Assembly: GCA_045535235.1 (NCBI GenBank)
Contig: JAZSLG010000109.1
Location: 1-33,977, forward strand
Source: Stercoripulliclostridium_A sp045535235
Lineage (GTDB): Bacteria > Bacillota > Clostridia > Christensenellales > DTU072
Direction: 5' to 3'
Length of the DNA stretch: 33,977 nucleotides
Shown here: piece after piece, positions 14,378 to 24,367 of the stretch
Layout: the number at the start of each line of letters is the position of its first letter
Numbering within the stretch: position 1 is the first letter of the stretch
The notes under the pieces: model-generated
Database searches by the model: none
The model's input: the letters and a program-made list of their open reading frames with translations, nothing else
Told to the model about the DNA's origin: nothing
Translations under genes and position numbers: made by a program

Positions 14378-17300
14378 CTATGCTCTCTTTCTGAACAAGA
14401 ATACCATTACAGAGCCAAGCACGATGAGTGCAGCAACGCCAATGATAATGAGTAGCAAGTAGTTATTGCTTTCCTCTTGTATGAATGCGAAACTTGATAG
14501 GCTATCTACCTCGAGTGTTACGTAGCCGTCGATAACGTCGACTTCAACCAAATTGTAAACGCCGTCTTCTTGGACCATAACTTGGACTGCCTCTTCATCT
14601 TTTAGTGCATTGGGAACCTTAATAGTAACGGTAGTCTTGCCGGGAACTACTTCGGTAGAAGCTTGGTCGGAGGTGGTGGTAAGAGTGAATGCACGTACTA
14701 TCTTTTGGTTGGACTTGAGTTCGGCTTGGATATCCTCAAAGTCTTGAGGTAGTCTATTCATTTCGATAGACAAAGAGGGGTCAAAGCCGTTTTCCGTTTC
14801 AAGTTTAATATCTATGCCGTTAGCCTCGGATTGGATGAAAGGACGGTTAATGGTGATATAAACGGTAACGGGGTCGGGAGCATAGTAGCTATCGGTTTCG
14901 GGAGCAGTAAGAACAACCACGTATTTACCTGCATCGGTAAAGAAGTTGTGAACTTCTTCACGGTCGATAGTGAAGGTGATCTTTGCACCGGAAGAGCAGG
15001 TAGCGGTAATACTTCTACCAACACCGTTTTCTACGAAGTTGACGTACTGACTTTCCACGGTAATGAAAGCTTTGAACTTCATTATGGTATATAAACCGTC
15101 AACGAAGGTTACGGAGTAATTGGTATTGCCGTGAGTACCTTTTATTGCGTAGGTACCCATTTCCGTACCGGGATCTCTTACAAGTTCTACTGCCAAGTCG
15201 TCTTTACCAACCAAGTTACCTTTAGTGATTGAGTAGGTGAGAGGAGCATCCTCTTGTCCAAACTCACTAGAAGCATTGTTGATGGTTACGGTGATTTCTC
15301 TTGGGAGAATTTCGTAGCATACGTTATCGGTGAAAGTGATGTCGTAGTTGCTATTATTTAACGTACCTCTTCTAATAGGATAGGTACCGGCGTTAACACC
15401 AATTTCACATTCGAGTTCGCCTTCGAGAACGTCGCCTTTTACCAAGTTATCGGTGGTATAGCTTAGTTCGACTAGAGCCTCGCCGTAGATGCTAAAGTTA
15501 GTATCGGGGGTGATGGTTAGGGGACGAGGAATAATAGTATAGGTTGCTTCGGAGCTATCAAGATCAACTTCGTAGTTGGGGTTGTCGTTCTTGAACTCGT
15601 CGGACAATATGATACTATGAGTACCAACGTCTTTACCCGAGGAGGATAGAGTGCCGTGTAGTGTCTCGGTGCCAACCATGGAGGTTCCGTCTACGAATTC
15701 GTATTCAAACTTGGGCATGGGTTCGCCGTAGATTTGCTCTTTACTACCAACCTTAATCTTAACGTAACGTTTGGTGATGGAGTACTTAACGTTATTCGTG
15801 AATTTAATTAGGTAGTTACTATTTCTGCCTTCCTTATTATCTAACGTTCCTTGGGGAATGTTGTAGTCGCCCACGTTCTTTTCGATTGCTTCGCCAAGTG
15901 AACCTTGCAAGGGATAGTCGGCGTAAACGTTGCCTTCAAGGGTATAAGTGAAGGGCTCAATGGTTTCGCCGTATACGTAAGATATTGCAACCGGCGTAAT
16001 AGTGATGATAGCAGGGTCGATAACGTAGTTGGCGGAAACAAATTCCATATCGTAGTTGGAGTTGGATTCCGTGTCAAAGCCTACTGCAACAATCTTGTAA
16101 GTACCAACGTTAATTAGGTCGAGGTTTCCTTCGGGGATTATAGTTAGACTACCGACGGGGATTTCGTTATTAACCATGCCGGATACCGTGTATTGTAGGG
16201 AGGTTAGGTCGATTGCCGTGCCGTCAAACGTCTTGCCGGAAGCTACTGCGGAAACGATAGCTTTACGTTTTACTATTACGAAAACGTCTTTGAGGTTTTC
16301 TTCTTGGATGTTAACCACGTGGTTGGTGCTATCTATAACGTAGCTAGCAATATCGTAAGATTGAGCGTTATTATTGCTAATATCGGTACGGGTGTAGGTG
16401 ATGGTTACCTTATTACCCTTAACGTCGTATACTTCCTCATCCCAGCTGGAAAGTACTTCGCCGTAAGCGATAGATTTAACGGTGGGAACCACGTCTATCG
16501 TTCTTTCGGTAATTTCAAACACTTCAATATTGGTTCCTTCTTCGAAGGATAGTTCGTAGTTTGCGTTATCGATGTAAATAGATGCAAAGTTGTATTTACC
16601 AACGTTTTCACCTGCATCACGGACTATGGTAGCGGTTACGGTGTCGCCGTACTCAGTATCGATAGTAAACGAGAAGTTGGAGCTATCGTCGTCGCCATAA
16701 ACCTTAGTTAGAACTGCGGGATCTAGTTTATCACTGGGGTTAACGGTACCCAAGTCTTTTGGGGTAACGGTTACCTTAACGGTTACTTGCGCGCCCTCAA
16801 AGTTGTCGTTTGCGATAGCAGTAATAAGTACGGTATAGGTACCGGCATCTTTGAAGGTACGACCGTTCTTGTTGTTAACTCTGTAGTTAACGGTAACGGC
16901 TTTGTCGTGAACACCGTTTTCGTTAATATCTACGAATTCCTCGCCTTCATCGTATTGACCGTTGCCGTTAGCATCAACGTATTCTTCGTCACCACCCTTT
17001 ACGAGATAGGTATCAATGGTTTGATCTTGACCATTATATTCTAGGGTTAGAACGTAGTTACCGTTTTCGTCCAAGTGAGTGCCGTCGTTAAATCCTATTT
17101 CGGCTTTACCATGTTCAATTGTAAACATATATTCGCTTTCGGTGTTGGGATTTCTTACGTCGTGGAATATACGTTTACCGTATTCGTTGTTGTTGGTGCT
17201 GGTGAATTGGGTGAATGAATAGCATTTGTTGTTTTCCCAAATATCGTTGTCTTCTAGGATGAATATATAGTTGTATTTGTTTACCGTTTCTCCCTTTTCA

Positions 17301-20300
17301 CGGGTTAGGGTAACGCCTATCTCGTATCCGGGTACTTCACCAGTTATGGTATAACCTAAAACGGGGTCTGGGTCGGTGTAGCCTTTCTTTTGGTACATGT
17401 TTGCAGATACCGTTATGGGACGAGGAACTATCTCGTAGAAGCTTCCTTCTTTGAAGATAACGTTATAGTTGGGGTTATTCTCGTTGTTTATGCTTCCTTG
17501 TAGAATTCTATATCTTCCGGGGAAAATACCGGCTTCACGGGTCAAGGAGCCGGCCAAGGTTTGGGAGCCGACCATGCCTTTAACTTCACCGAGGGATAGG
17601 GGCTTTTCCGCATCGCCAAAGACTTGTGCGTTGCCACCAATCCAAGAGTTGGCGGAAATGGTAACGTCACGACGGACTACGTAGTATTTAATTCCGTTAT
17701 CGTCAAATTCAACCACGTAATTGCGGTTCCAATCGTCCGCATCAGTACTATTAAGGGTGCCGATTAAGATTTCGTAACCTTCCATAGTAACGCCGTTTTC
17801 ATCAACGTAGTCTTCGCCCTCGTCGTATTGACCGTTGCCGTTAACGTCTACGTATTCTTCGCCTTTATCCCATTTACCGTTTCCTTGTTTTATTGCGAGA
17901 GTACCGCCCAGTTTATCTTGTCCGACTAGACCGGGTTGGGTTTCGTCAAACTTGTAAACGGTAGAGTATAAAATCGTTGCTTGATTATCGCCGTATACGG
18001 AATAAATCTTGTCTTGACCTTCGGGAATAATAGGGGTAACTTTTATGAAGCGTTGGCTTATTACGAAGGAATAGGACTTATCGAGCGAGAAGCTATAGTT
18101 GGCGTCGCTAAAGTTATCTATATTAATTAGATAGGAGCCAACGGTGTTTCCTAATTCTCTTGCAACCACGTTGTTCTCGGATAGTTTGTAGCCTGCAACG
18201 AGGTCTTCGGGATTAACGTAGTACTCTATACTGCTTTCCTTTTGACCGTCGTAAACTTTGGTTAGGTTATAAACTACGTCGTATTGATTATTACCGTTTG
18301 CATCGGTGAATGATTCACCAACGTCATATTGATTATTACCGTTTGCGTCAACGTATTCTTCGGTTCCTTCAGTCTTAATTTCGGGGAGGGAGACCTTAAC
18401 GTTTTTCTTGTTTACGGTGAACTTGATTTTCTTAATATCGGTTCCTTCTAGGTAGGTGTCCTCAAAGACTATAACGTAGTTAGCCTTGCCGTCGTGTTCT
18501 TTTGCGGTAATGGAGCCAATTTCTATGTCGTACTCGCCGGCAGGTAGATATTCGCCGTCAAAGGTTCCAAAATCGATAGATAGCGCACCGCTAAGTTCGG
18601 GTTCTTCGCCGTTTTCGCCGGGAAGGAAGAGGTGACTTAAATCAGTTTGCTTGTTCTTTTCAATTACGGTAAAGGCAAGATTGATTTGACCTTCTCCAGT
18701 ACCGAAAGTGATATTGTCGCCAAAGGTTGCATATTGTCCTTTTAAGGGAGTAATAATAGCAGTCAATGGGTCAATGATAAACTTTTCTTTACCATTAACG
18801 GTAATTTCATAGTTTTTATTGCCGTCGCCCGCCATTTCGGGATTAGCAACTATATCATACTTACCAACGCCTTCGGGCGTACCATCTATCATAACGCCAC
18901 CTAAAATGGGAGTGCCACTGGGATAGACGTCAAAGAGTAGAGAACTGCTTTCCGGAATTGGGTCGCCTACGCTAATGGTTACCACTCTGGGGGTAACGGT
19001 TACTTTTAGTTTTTCAATAACGTAGTATACGGGATTTGCGTCAAAGGAAATCAAATAGTTGGGGTTCTTTCCGTCCTCGTTATTAAGAGTTCCTTGTTGG
19101 ATAAGGTAGTTACCTACGTTTGCGCCGTTTCTACGAGTGAGGGCGCCTTTTAGTCCAAAGCCGTCAACCAGTGCCGAGCCAGTCATGCCGGGGGCAGATA
19201 CGGTATAGGCGAAAGTATCGCCTTCAACTATACCAAGGCCGTCGTAATCTTTCTTTTGTCCGCTAGTGGGAGTGATGATTATGGGACGTGGTATTACGGT
19301 GAAGGAGCCTTCTACCTTGGACATATCGTAGTTGGGGTTGGCGTTTAGACGCTCCGTCTTAATTAGTAAGCGATAGGTTCCAACCGTTGCGTTAATGGGT
19401 GAGCCGTCAAGGCTATCCGTACTATTAACGAGTGAACGATATATTTCGATGCTAAATAGCTCGGTAAGAGGTATAGCTTTGTCTTTTTCGGCAACACCGG
19501 AATAAGTTTCACCTTCTACCTTGCTTGCGGTAAATGCAGTTTGGTCAATGGTGATGGGTTCGCCGAAATAATGGTTAGTAACGTTTATGGGAGCAATAAG
19601 AACGGGTCTGCGGTTGATATTTAGGTTTGCAGCGGTAATGTTCTTTGCGGGTAGGTTGTAGTTCGTTTGGTTGAATAGACTCTCTAAAACGGTACCGTTA
19701 TTCGTGCTATATCGACCAACCTTTAATCCGTCTTCCGTTCCGTAACCGTTACGAGACAATTTACCTTCTATCAAGGAAGTGGTAACGTTATTGGAGCCAC
19801 CTTGGGTGATGGAGAAGGTAATGCCGGGCTCGGTTTCACCGTAAATTATGGTTGCGCCGTTGGCTTCCAATTTGATTTCTAACTTTGTAATAGTAAAGGT
19901 GCCTTCTACAAAAGTTATTTCGTAATTGTTGTTGCCAATAGTATCTTCGCCAAGAGCATTATATCTGGTAATTTGATACTCTCCAACCTTGCATACGCGT
20001 TTATCTTCGGCGTTCAACCAATAGCCTTCGGAATCGGTAACGTAATCGCCGTTTGCATCAAGAGCCGGCAAGGAGTAAACCATGTCGGATACGACGCAGT
20101 TAACGTAACCAAAGCTATCTCCACCAACGTGACCGGTATGATTTACGTTGTCGAAGGGGGAGGGTTCCAAGCTGGTATTACTAAATGAAATATCGGAGCC
20201 AAACGTTATTGACTTACTCGTAGCCGTAATCGTAATGGGTCTCTTGTTTACGGTAAGAGTGAGTTCGTTGGTTTCGGGAACCTTGTAATTCCAAGTATCG

Positions 20301-23300
20301 GTAGGGGTAAATTGGATGGTTTTAACACCACTATCTGCAACCAAGGGAAGAGATGCAACGGTGGATACGAAAGACCAACCGCCTGAAACGGGTATATCCG
20401 AGCCTTCGCTTGCACCAAGAGTCGATATGGACCATTCGTTATTTACTACCGTGGTTGCGGAGATGTTACCGTTGTTAACGTTTTGTCCGTATATGATGGT
20501 GATATCTTGCACTCCCTCGATTTTTACGCTTGCTTGTAAAATTGTGAAGAGAACTGAAGTTTGGGTATCGCTATCGTAGTTTTGACCTGCACCGGAAATT
20601 ACGACCCTGTGTTCGTGTACTAATTCACCTTGGTCGTCTTTGCTTCTTTGGGTAAAGTTACCTACGTAACCGTAAGCAAACGCTAAGTTATCTCCGGTGT
20701 CAGTTAGAGTTACGGTGATAAAGGCGGGAGCGTCAAAGGAACCGTCGCCGTCAAGATCTATTATGCTTTCGCCGGGGTCGTAAACGCCGTTACCGTTTGC
20801 ATCAATGAATATTTCACCGTTATAACTAATTATGTTTTCGTCGTCCACCTGGGGAGTGGGATAGAAAGGTCTGCCGTTGTAGTATTCGTCCGGAATGGAG
20901 GCAACCTTAACGTCACTAATAGATTTTTTAGTAATTAAAACTTGTTTGTCTTTTTTGTTTCCGTTTTCGTCAATCTCATTGGTTTTACCAATAACTTCGT
21001 CTTGTTCCAAGTGGTAATTTAGGTGTACACCGCTAAGACTGGAAATGGAAATATTCGTTGCTTTAGCACTTACGCTACTTGCTTTTGAATCGCCGTATTT
21101 TACTATGGAAGTTATGATGATTTGACCTTTATCAACGGCGCATTCGTCGCTTGTCCAAGTGTAATATGCATTGTTCCAAGCACCGTCAAGGTTATAATCG
21201 GTAAATGGTTCGCCTGCGTCCCATTGTCCGTTTCCATTGCTATCTTTGTAAGGTTCGGCGGGGTAGCAGACGTCGTTTCCATCATAAACTTTACCTACGT
21301 AGTCTATAGACAAAGTGATTTGTTTTGTGGTAATTGCGATAAAGCCGTTTTGGTAAGTGGAGCCGTCTTCCGCCCAAGCTTTACCTCTAAAGACGGAGGT
21401 AGAGGTGCTGGTCAAACGATAGTTGGTAAGCTCGGTGTTGGGCCTTACTGAACTATCGGTTGCGCTACCAAGAGCGATATTAAGACCTGTTGCGGAAATG
21501 GTTTTTTCCTCGTTGAAGTAGCGTCCGCTAGTAGGAATACGAGAGGTACCGGCGTAATAGTTTGCTTTTGCCGAGCTGAATTTAGCAACCGCTTTTGAAG
21601 CGTCGATATACAAGTTGTCGGAAGTACCGTCGTCTTGTTCTTGGATGGGGTCTATTTCATTGCCGTTTACGTCCACCCAAGTATAAATAACGGTTGCTAT
21701 ATCGTTACCGTCGTAGATTTTATCGGAGTGGCTCTTAATAGCTATGGTTACGTCCTTTTGGGAAATAACGCAGTTTGCTTGGTAAATGGTAATCTCTTGG
21801 TCGTTGTAAGGAGTGGAGCTGTTGTTGCCCGTTATACCACTAACGTAGTAGTTCTTTCTATCGTTACCTGCAAGGAATAGGATAGGTGAGGTTATGGTTT
21901 TACCGGTACCGGCGTTGGGATTAGCAAAAGTACCCGGGAAGGATTGCATTATGTATCCCACGTTATTACCACCGGAAACGCTGGTATTGGTTTTGGTCTT
22001 GTAAGGAGTGGAGTTCTTGGTTCCAATTGCAAAGCCAATATCGTCGTCGGTAACGTAACCGGTTAATATTACGCCTGCAAAAGTAGCCGAAGTTTTACCA
22101 TCGTAAACTTTGCCCATCAAATCGCTCGTTATTTGAGAGCCGTTAACGTAATATCCTTTCAAACTGGTTATATCTTTTTCACCATCTTTGCATTGACCGT
22201 ATCCAGCGGAAACAAAGGTTAACATTTTAGGAGCGATTGTACCGGTAATAGCGTCGGATGATTTATTATATTTATAACTTGCCGCTATGTTCAAATTGGT
22301 ATTTGTATCGGTAGTTTTATTAGAGGAAATAGTTGCGTCGGTGCTAAACGAGATGTTTTTACCGCTACCGGCGTGTTTGTCCGCGTAAACGAAGTCGCTC
22401 TTAACTGTGGTAAATATCAATTTATCGGTGGTTATGATAGAATTACTTGCGCTTTCCGAGCCCAAAGTCCAGTCGGTGGGGTTAACTTGGCTTATTACGT
22501 TGTTACCGTCGTAAATTTTGGAGTTATTAACGCCACTAACCAATTGTGGGAAGGTGGGTTTTGCGTAAACGTCGATAACGTTAATCGTAATTCCAAACGA
22601 AGTGCTACCTATAGTGGAGCCTTTGTAAGTCAAAGTTACGTAGGCAGTATAAGTACCGGCGTAGGTGGGCGCAGTCGTTGTTTCCGGGTAATTCAGGTTA
22701 GCAGCCGTCGTGCCGTCGTATTTTATCGTTCCACTGTATCCGGAAGGTAACGTGCCTAATTTTAAATCTATACCGGAGCCGTCGTAATTGTAGGTGAAGC
22801 TCGTAGTTCCCGAGGTGACGGCTTTACCATCGCTTAACAATAACGGAGCAATTTCACTAAATTGTGCTTGCCAAGTGTACTCCGAGTACATTGTGGGAGA
22901 AGAGGGAAGAGTTTGAGAGGCACTTCTCCATTTATTATCAACGTAAGTACAAGTATCTACACCGAGAGTGGCGGTAGTGCCGACAGTGCCTTTCCAGCCG
23001 GTAAAATAATAACCTGCTTTTGGAGTTGCGTACAAATAGTACGATTGAGAACCATATAGGTTCTCTAGTTTAGAAGAGGAGCCGGAAGCGGTAGAACTGG
23101 TAGTAACGTAAGCGGTACCGGCAGTAGCGCTATTTACGGTTGCGTTTATTACCGAGTCGTAGTACCAAACGGTTTTGCTTGAGGAGTTACCTACGTTATC
23201 TGTTACGGTAATAACGTATTTACCTTGGTTACTTAGAGTTAACGTTTGACTGGTTGAACGGTTGCTCGAGCCCGTGCCACTTGCGGTATAATTCAAACTG

Positions 23301-24055
23301 GTATTAGAGTTAGACGTGCCGGTCAAGTTCGTGTAGGTTACTCTAATGGTATTAATACCTGCACCGGAGTCGGAAACTGTTACCGTATTGCTCGTTTGCC
23401 AATATTCACTATTTAGAGTGGTTGAACTAGTGGGAGAGATGGAGGGAGCCGTGGTATCTGCTTTTTCCAAATATACTCTACAATCGGCTACGGTCGCAGT
23501 TTGTTGGGTAAAAGCTTTACCGTTAGTTTGCATAGTTAAGGTCGCGGTAAAGGTCGTAGTACCACCGGGCATATTGTATTTGGTTGAACTGTGCGAGCCT
23601 GAAGAATTTGACATGGACAAAGTATTTTGGCTACTAGCACCACCGGAAGCAGTAACGTAGAAAGCTTGCGAGCCGTTTCCTGAAGAAGTAACGGAATAGT
23701 AAGCATAAAACTTTATAGCGTTACCATAACCGGCTCTTTTATAAGCATCGTTTTCAAGCGAAGTAGTTGCAGTATAAGTTTCCTTTTTTTCTACAACGCT
23801 ACCCCACGTATTGCTCATTGACTTACTATCCCAAAAAGTATGATAAGTAAAAGAACTTATCGCTTCCGCAGTAACAGGCATTATTTGCAAAATGTTGGGG
23901 TTGTTTTCAACGTCTACAATGTTAAGCTCGTCAACAACGTCAACGACGTAAGCGTTAACAGAGGTTTGATACAACGTGAAAACTAAGGTAAGCATTAAGA
24001 AAACCACTAGGATAACCGAGAGTTTGCTTACTTTTTTAACTATACTATTTTTCAT
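14378..24055 (-). CDS. Giant YDG/MBG-repeat surface protein, membrane anchored
   Basis: This 3225-residue protein has a signal peptide (residues 1 to about 35, charged start then a long hydrophobic stretch ending SVNA) and a C-terminal membrane helix near 3199-3221 followed by RKRA. No LPxTG sortase motif is present. Order: an N-terminal Ser/Thr/Gly-rich domain (about 70-195), an Ig-like domain with DTTAP and VTDNVGN (about 200-300), a Listeria-Bacteroides-type repeat (KAGYYFTGWKG, about 345), YDG modules with KxYDG signatures (about 500-1170), then some 16 MBG-type beta repeats, many with xYGE/xFGD near their start (about 1270-2990), and a membrane-proximal domain. Five acidic, EF-hand-like inserts interrupt repeats. 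Adhesion or a cell-surface stalk is inferred; no catalytic domain is visible. Confidence 0.92.
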   Translation of the reverse strand: MKNSIVKKVSKLSVILVVFLMLTLVFTLYQTSVNAYVVDVVDELNIVDVENNPNILQIMPVTAEAISSFTYHTFWDSKSMSNTWGSVVEKKETYTATTSLENDAYKRAGYGNAIKFYAYYSVTSSGNGSQAFYVTASGGASSQNTLSMSNSSGSHSSTKYNMPGGTTTFTATLTMQTNGKAFTQQTATVADCRVYLEKADTTAPSISPTSSTTLNSEYWQTSNTVTVSDSGAGINTIRVTYTNLTGTSNSNTSLNYTASGTGSSNRSTSQTLTLSNQGKYVITVTDNVGNSSSKTVWYYDSVINATVNSATAGTAYVTTSSTASGSSSKLENLYGSQSYYLYATPKAGYYFTGWKGTVGTTATLGVDTCTYVDNKWRSASQTLPSSPTMYSEYTWQAQFSEIAPLLLSDGKAVTSGTTSFTYNYDGSGIDLKLGTLPSGYSGTIKYDGTTAANLNYPETTTAPTYAGTYTAYVTLTYKGSTIGSTSFGITINVIDVYAKPTFPQLVSGVNNSKIYDGNNVISQVNPTDWTLGSESASNSIITTDKLIFTTVKSDFVYADKHAGSGKNISFSTDATISSNKTTDTNTNLNIAASYKYNKSSDAITGTIAPKMLTFVSAGYGQCKDGEKDITSLKGYYVNGSQITSDLMGKVYDGKTSATFAGVILTGYVTDDDIGFAIGTKNSTPYKTKTNTSVSGGNNVGYIMQSFPGTFANPNAGTGKTITSPILFLAGNDRKNYYVSGITGNNSSTPYNDQEITIYQANCVISQKDVTIAIKSHSDKIYDGNDIATVIYTWVDVNGNEIDPIQEQDDGTSDNLYIDASKAVAKFSSAKANYYAGTSRIPTSGRYFNEEKTISATGLNIALGSATDSSVRPNTELTNYRLTSTSTSVFRGKAWAEDGSTYQNGFIAITTKQITLSIDYVGKVYDGNDVCYPAEPYKDSNGNGQWDAGEPFTDYNLDGAWNNAYYTWTSDECAVDKGQIIITSIVKYGDSKASSVSAKATNISISSLSGVHLNYHLEQDEVIGKTNEIDENGNKKDKQVLITKKSISDVKVASIPDEYYNGRPFYPTPQVDDENIISYNGEIFIDANGNGVYDPGESIIDLDGDGSFDAPAFITVTLTDTGDNLAFAYGYVGNFTQRSKDDQGELVHEHRVVISGAGQNYDSDTQTSVLFTILQASVKIEGVQDITIIYGQNVNNGNISATTVVNNEWSISTLGASEGSDIPVSGGWSFVSTVASLPLVADSGVKTIQFTPTDTWNYKVPETNELTLTVNKRPITITATSKSITFGSDISFSNTSLEPSPFDNVNHTGHVGGDSFGYVNCVVSDMVYSLPALDANGDYVTDSEGYWLNAEDKRVCKVGEYQITRYNALGEDTIGNNNYEITFVEGTFTITKLEIKLEANGATIIYGETEPGITFSITQGGSNNVTTSLIEGKLSRNGYGTEDGLKVGRYSTNNGTVLESLFNQTNYNLPAKNITAANLNINRRPVLIAPINVTNHYFGEPITIDQTAFTASKVEGETYSGVAEKDKAIPLTELFSIEIYRSLVNSTDSLDGSPINATVGTYRLLIKTERLNANPNYDMSKVEGSFTVIPRPIIITPTSGQKKDYDGLGIVEGDTFAYTVSAPGMTGSALVDGFGLKGALTRRNGANVGNYLIQQGTLNNEDGKNPNYLISFDANPVYYVIEKLKVTVTPRVVTISVGDPIPESSSLLFDVYPSGTPILGGVMIDGTPEGVGKYDIVANPEMAGDGNKNYEITVNGKEKFIIDPLTAIITPLKGQYATFGDNITFGTGEGQINLAFTVIEKNKQTDLSHLFLPGENGEEPELSGALSIDFGTFDGEYLPAGEYDIEIGSITAKEHDGKANYVIVFEDTYLEGTDIKKIKFTVNKKNVKVSLPEIKTEGTEEYVDANGNNQYDVGESFTDANGNNQYDVVYNLTKVYDGQKESSIEYYVNPEDLVAGYKLSENNVVARELGNTVGSYLINIDNFSDANYSFSLDKSYSFVISQRFIKVTPIIPEGQDKIYSVYGDNQATILYSTVYKFDETQPGLVGQDKLGGTLAIKQGNGKWDKGEEYVDVNGNGQYDEGEDYVDENGVTMEGYEILIGTLNSTDADDWNRNYVVEFDDNGIKYYVVRRDVTISANSWIGGNAQVFGDAEKPLSLGEVKGMVGSQTLAGSLTREAGIFPGRYRILQGSINNENNPNYNVIFKEGSFYEIVPRPITVSANMYQKKGYTDPDPVLGYTITGEVPGYEIGVTLTREKGETVNKYNYIFILEDNDIWENNKCYSFTQFTSTNNNEYGKRIFHDVRNPNTESEYMFTIEHGKAEIGFNDGTHLDENGNYVLTLEYNGQDQTIDTYLVKGGDEEYVDANGNGQYDEGEEFVDINENGVHDKAVTVNYRVNNKNGRTFKDAGTYTVLITAIANDNFEGAQVTVKVTVTPKDLGTVNPSDKLDPAVLTKVYGDDDSSNFSFTIDTEYGDTVTATIVRDAGENVGKYNFASIYIDNANYELSFEEGTNIEVFEITERTIDVVPTVKSIAYGEVLSSWDEEVYDVKGNKVTITYTRTDISNNNAQSYDIASYVIDSTNHVVNIQEENLKDVFVIVKRKAIVSAVASGKTFDGTAIDLTSLQYTVSGMVNNEIPVGSLTIIPEGNLDLINVGTYKIVAVGFDTESNSNYDMEFVSANYVIDPAIITITPVAISYVYGETIEPFTYTLEGNVYADYPLQGSLGEAIEKNVGDYNIPQGTLDNKEGRNSNYLIKFTNNVKYSITKRYVKIKVGSKEQIYGEPMPKFEYEFVDGTSMVGTETLHGTLSSSGKDVGTHSIILSDEFKNDNPNYEVDLDSSEATYTIIPRPLTITPDTNFSIYGEALVELSYTTDNLVKGDVLEGELECEIGVNAGTYPIRRGTLNNSNYDITFTDNVCYEILPREITVTINNASSEFGQEDAPLTYSITKGNLVGKDDLAVELVRDPGTEMGTYAIKGTHGNTNYSVTFVDGLYTIMKFKAFITVESQYVNFVENGVGRSITATCSSGAKITFTIDREEVHNFFTDAGKYVVVLTAPETDSYYAPDPVTVYITINRPFIQSEANGIDIKLETENGFDPSLSIEMNRLPQDFEDIQAELKSNQKIVRAFTLTTTSDQASTEVVPGKTTVTIKVPNALKDEEAVQVMVQEDGVYNLVEVDVIDGYVTLEVDSLSSFAFIQEESNNYLLLIIIGVAALIVLGSVMVFLFRKRA

Positions 24056-24102
24056 AGACGCCTCCTTTAGGGGTGCTATTTTTTAGCAAAAAGTTGTGAT
24101 TT

Positions 24103-24137
24103 GGGTATGAGAATTTCGCGTTAATGCGCGCATACCC
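24103..24137 (-). promoter_or_regulatory. Leader hairpin of the giant gene
   Basis: In the predicted 105-nt leader, GGGTATG (24137-24131 on the minus strand) pairs with CATACCC (24109-24103), and CGCG (24130-24127) pairs with CGCG (24120-24117) inside it. The structure lies well before the AAAGGAGG site and could influence mRNA stability. Confidence 0.5.
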
Positions 24138-24166
24138 TTGTGCGTGTATTATATAAATATACGCAA

Positions 24167-24195
24167 ATTATAACGCGCGTTCCTAGTCGGGTCAA
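24167..24195 (-). promoter_or_regulatory. Promoter of the giant surface protein gene
   Basis: On the minus strand TTGACC (24195-24190), 17 bp, then TATAAT (24172-24167). Transcription would start near 24160. A second TATAAT occurs about 50 bp upstream without a good -35 box. The rest of the 24056-24367 gap holds the leader hairpin, GCGC-rich sequence around 24200-24240 and the folD promoter. Confidence 0.75.
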
Positions 24196-24309
24196 GGTGA
24201 TGCGCGCACGTTTTACTTTTATTATACCGCATGGGCGCGCGAAAACTATATTTTTTTAAGTCTGCTTTCCGGTTGAGCCAATGAAAAATTGTTTTTTCAC
24301 TATACCGTA

Positions 24310-24338
24310 TTGACAAAACGCTAATGATTTTTTACAAT
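24310..24338 (+). promoter_or_regulatory. Promoter of folD
   Basis: TTGACA (24310-24315), 17 bp, then TACAAT (24333-24338). The leader is about 23 nt and carries AAGGAG at 24355-24360. Confidence 0.78.
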
Positions 24339-24367
24339 GTTTTTAACCCATTATAAGGAGAAAAGAT

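Noticed and set aside
16900..21270. CRISPR or tandem DNA repeats in the giant gene
   Set aside because: The similarity is at protein level, irregularly spaced and in frame with the large coding region.
14378..24055. Reading frames on the plus strand across the giant gene
   Set aside because: They are short, lack ribosome binding sites and mirror the repetitive coding sequence of the minus strand.
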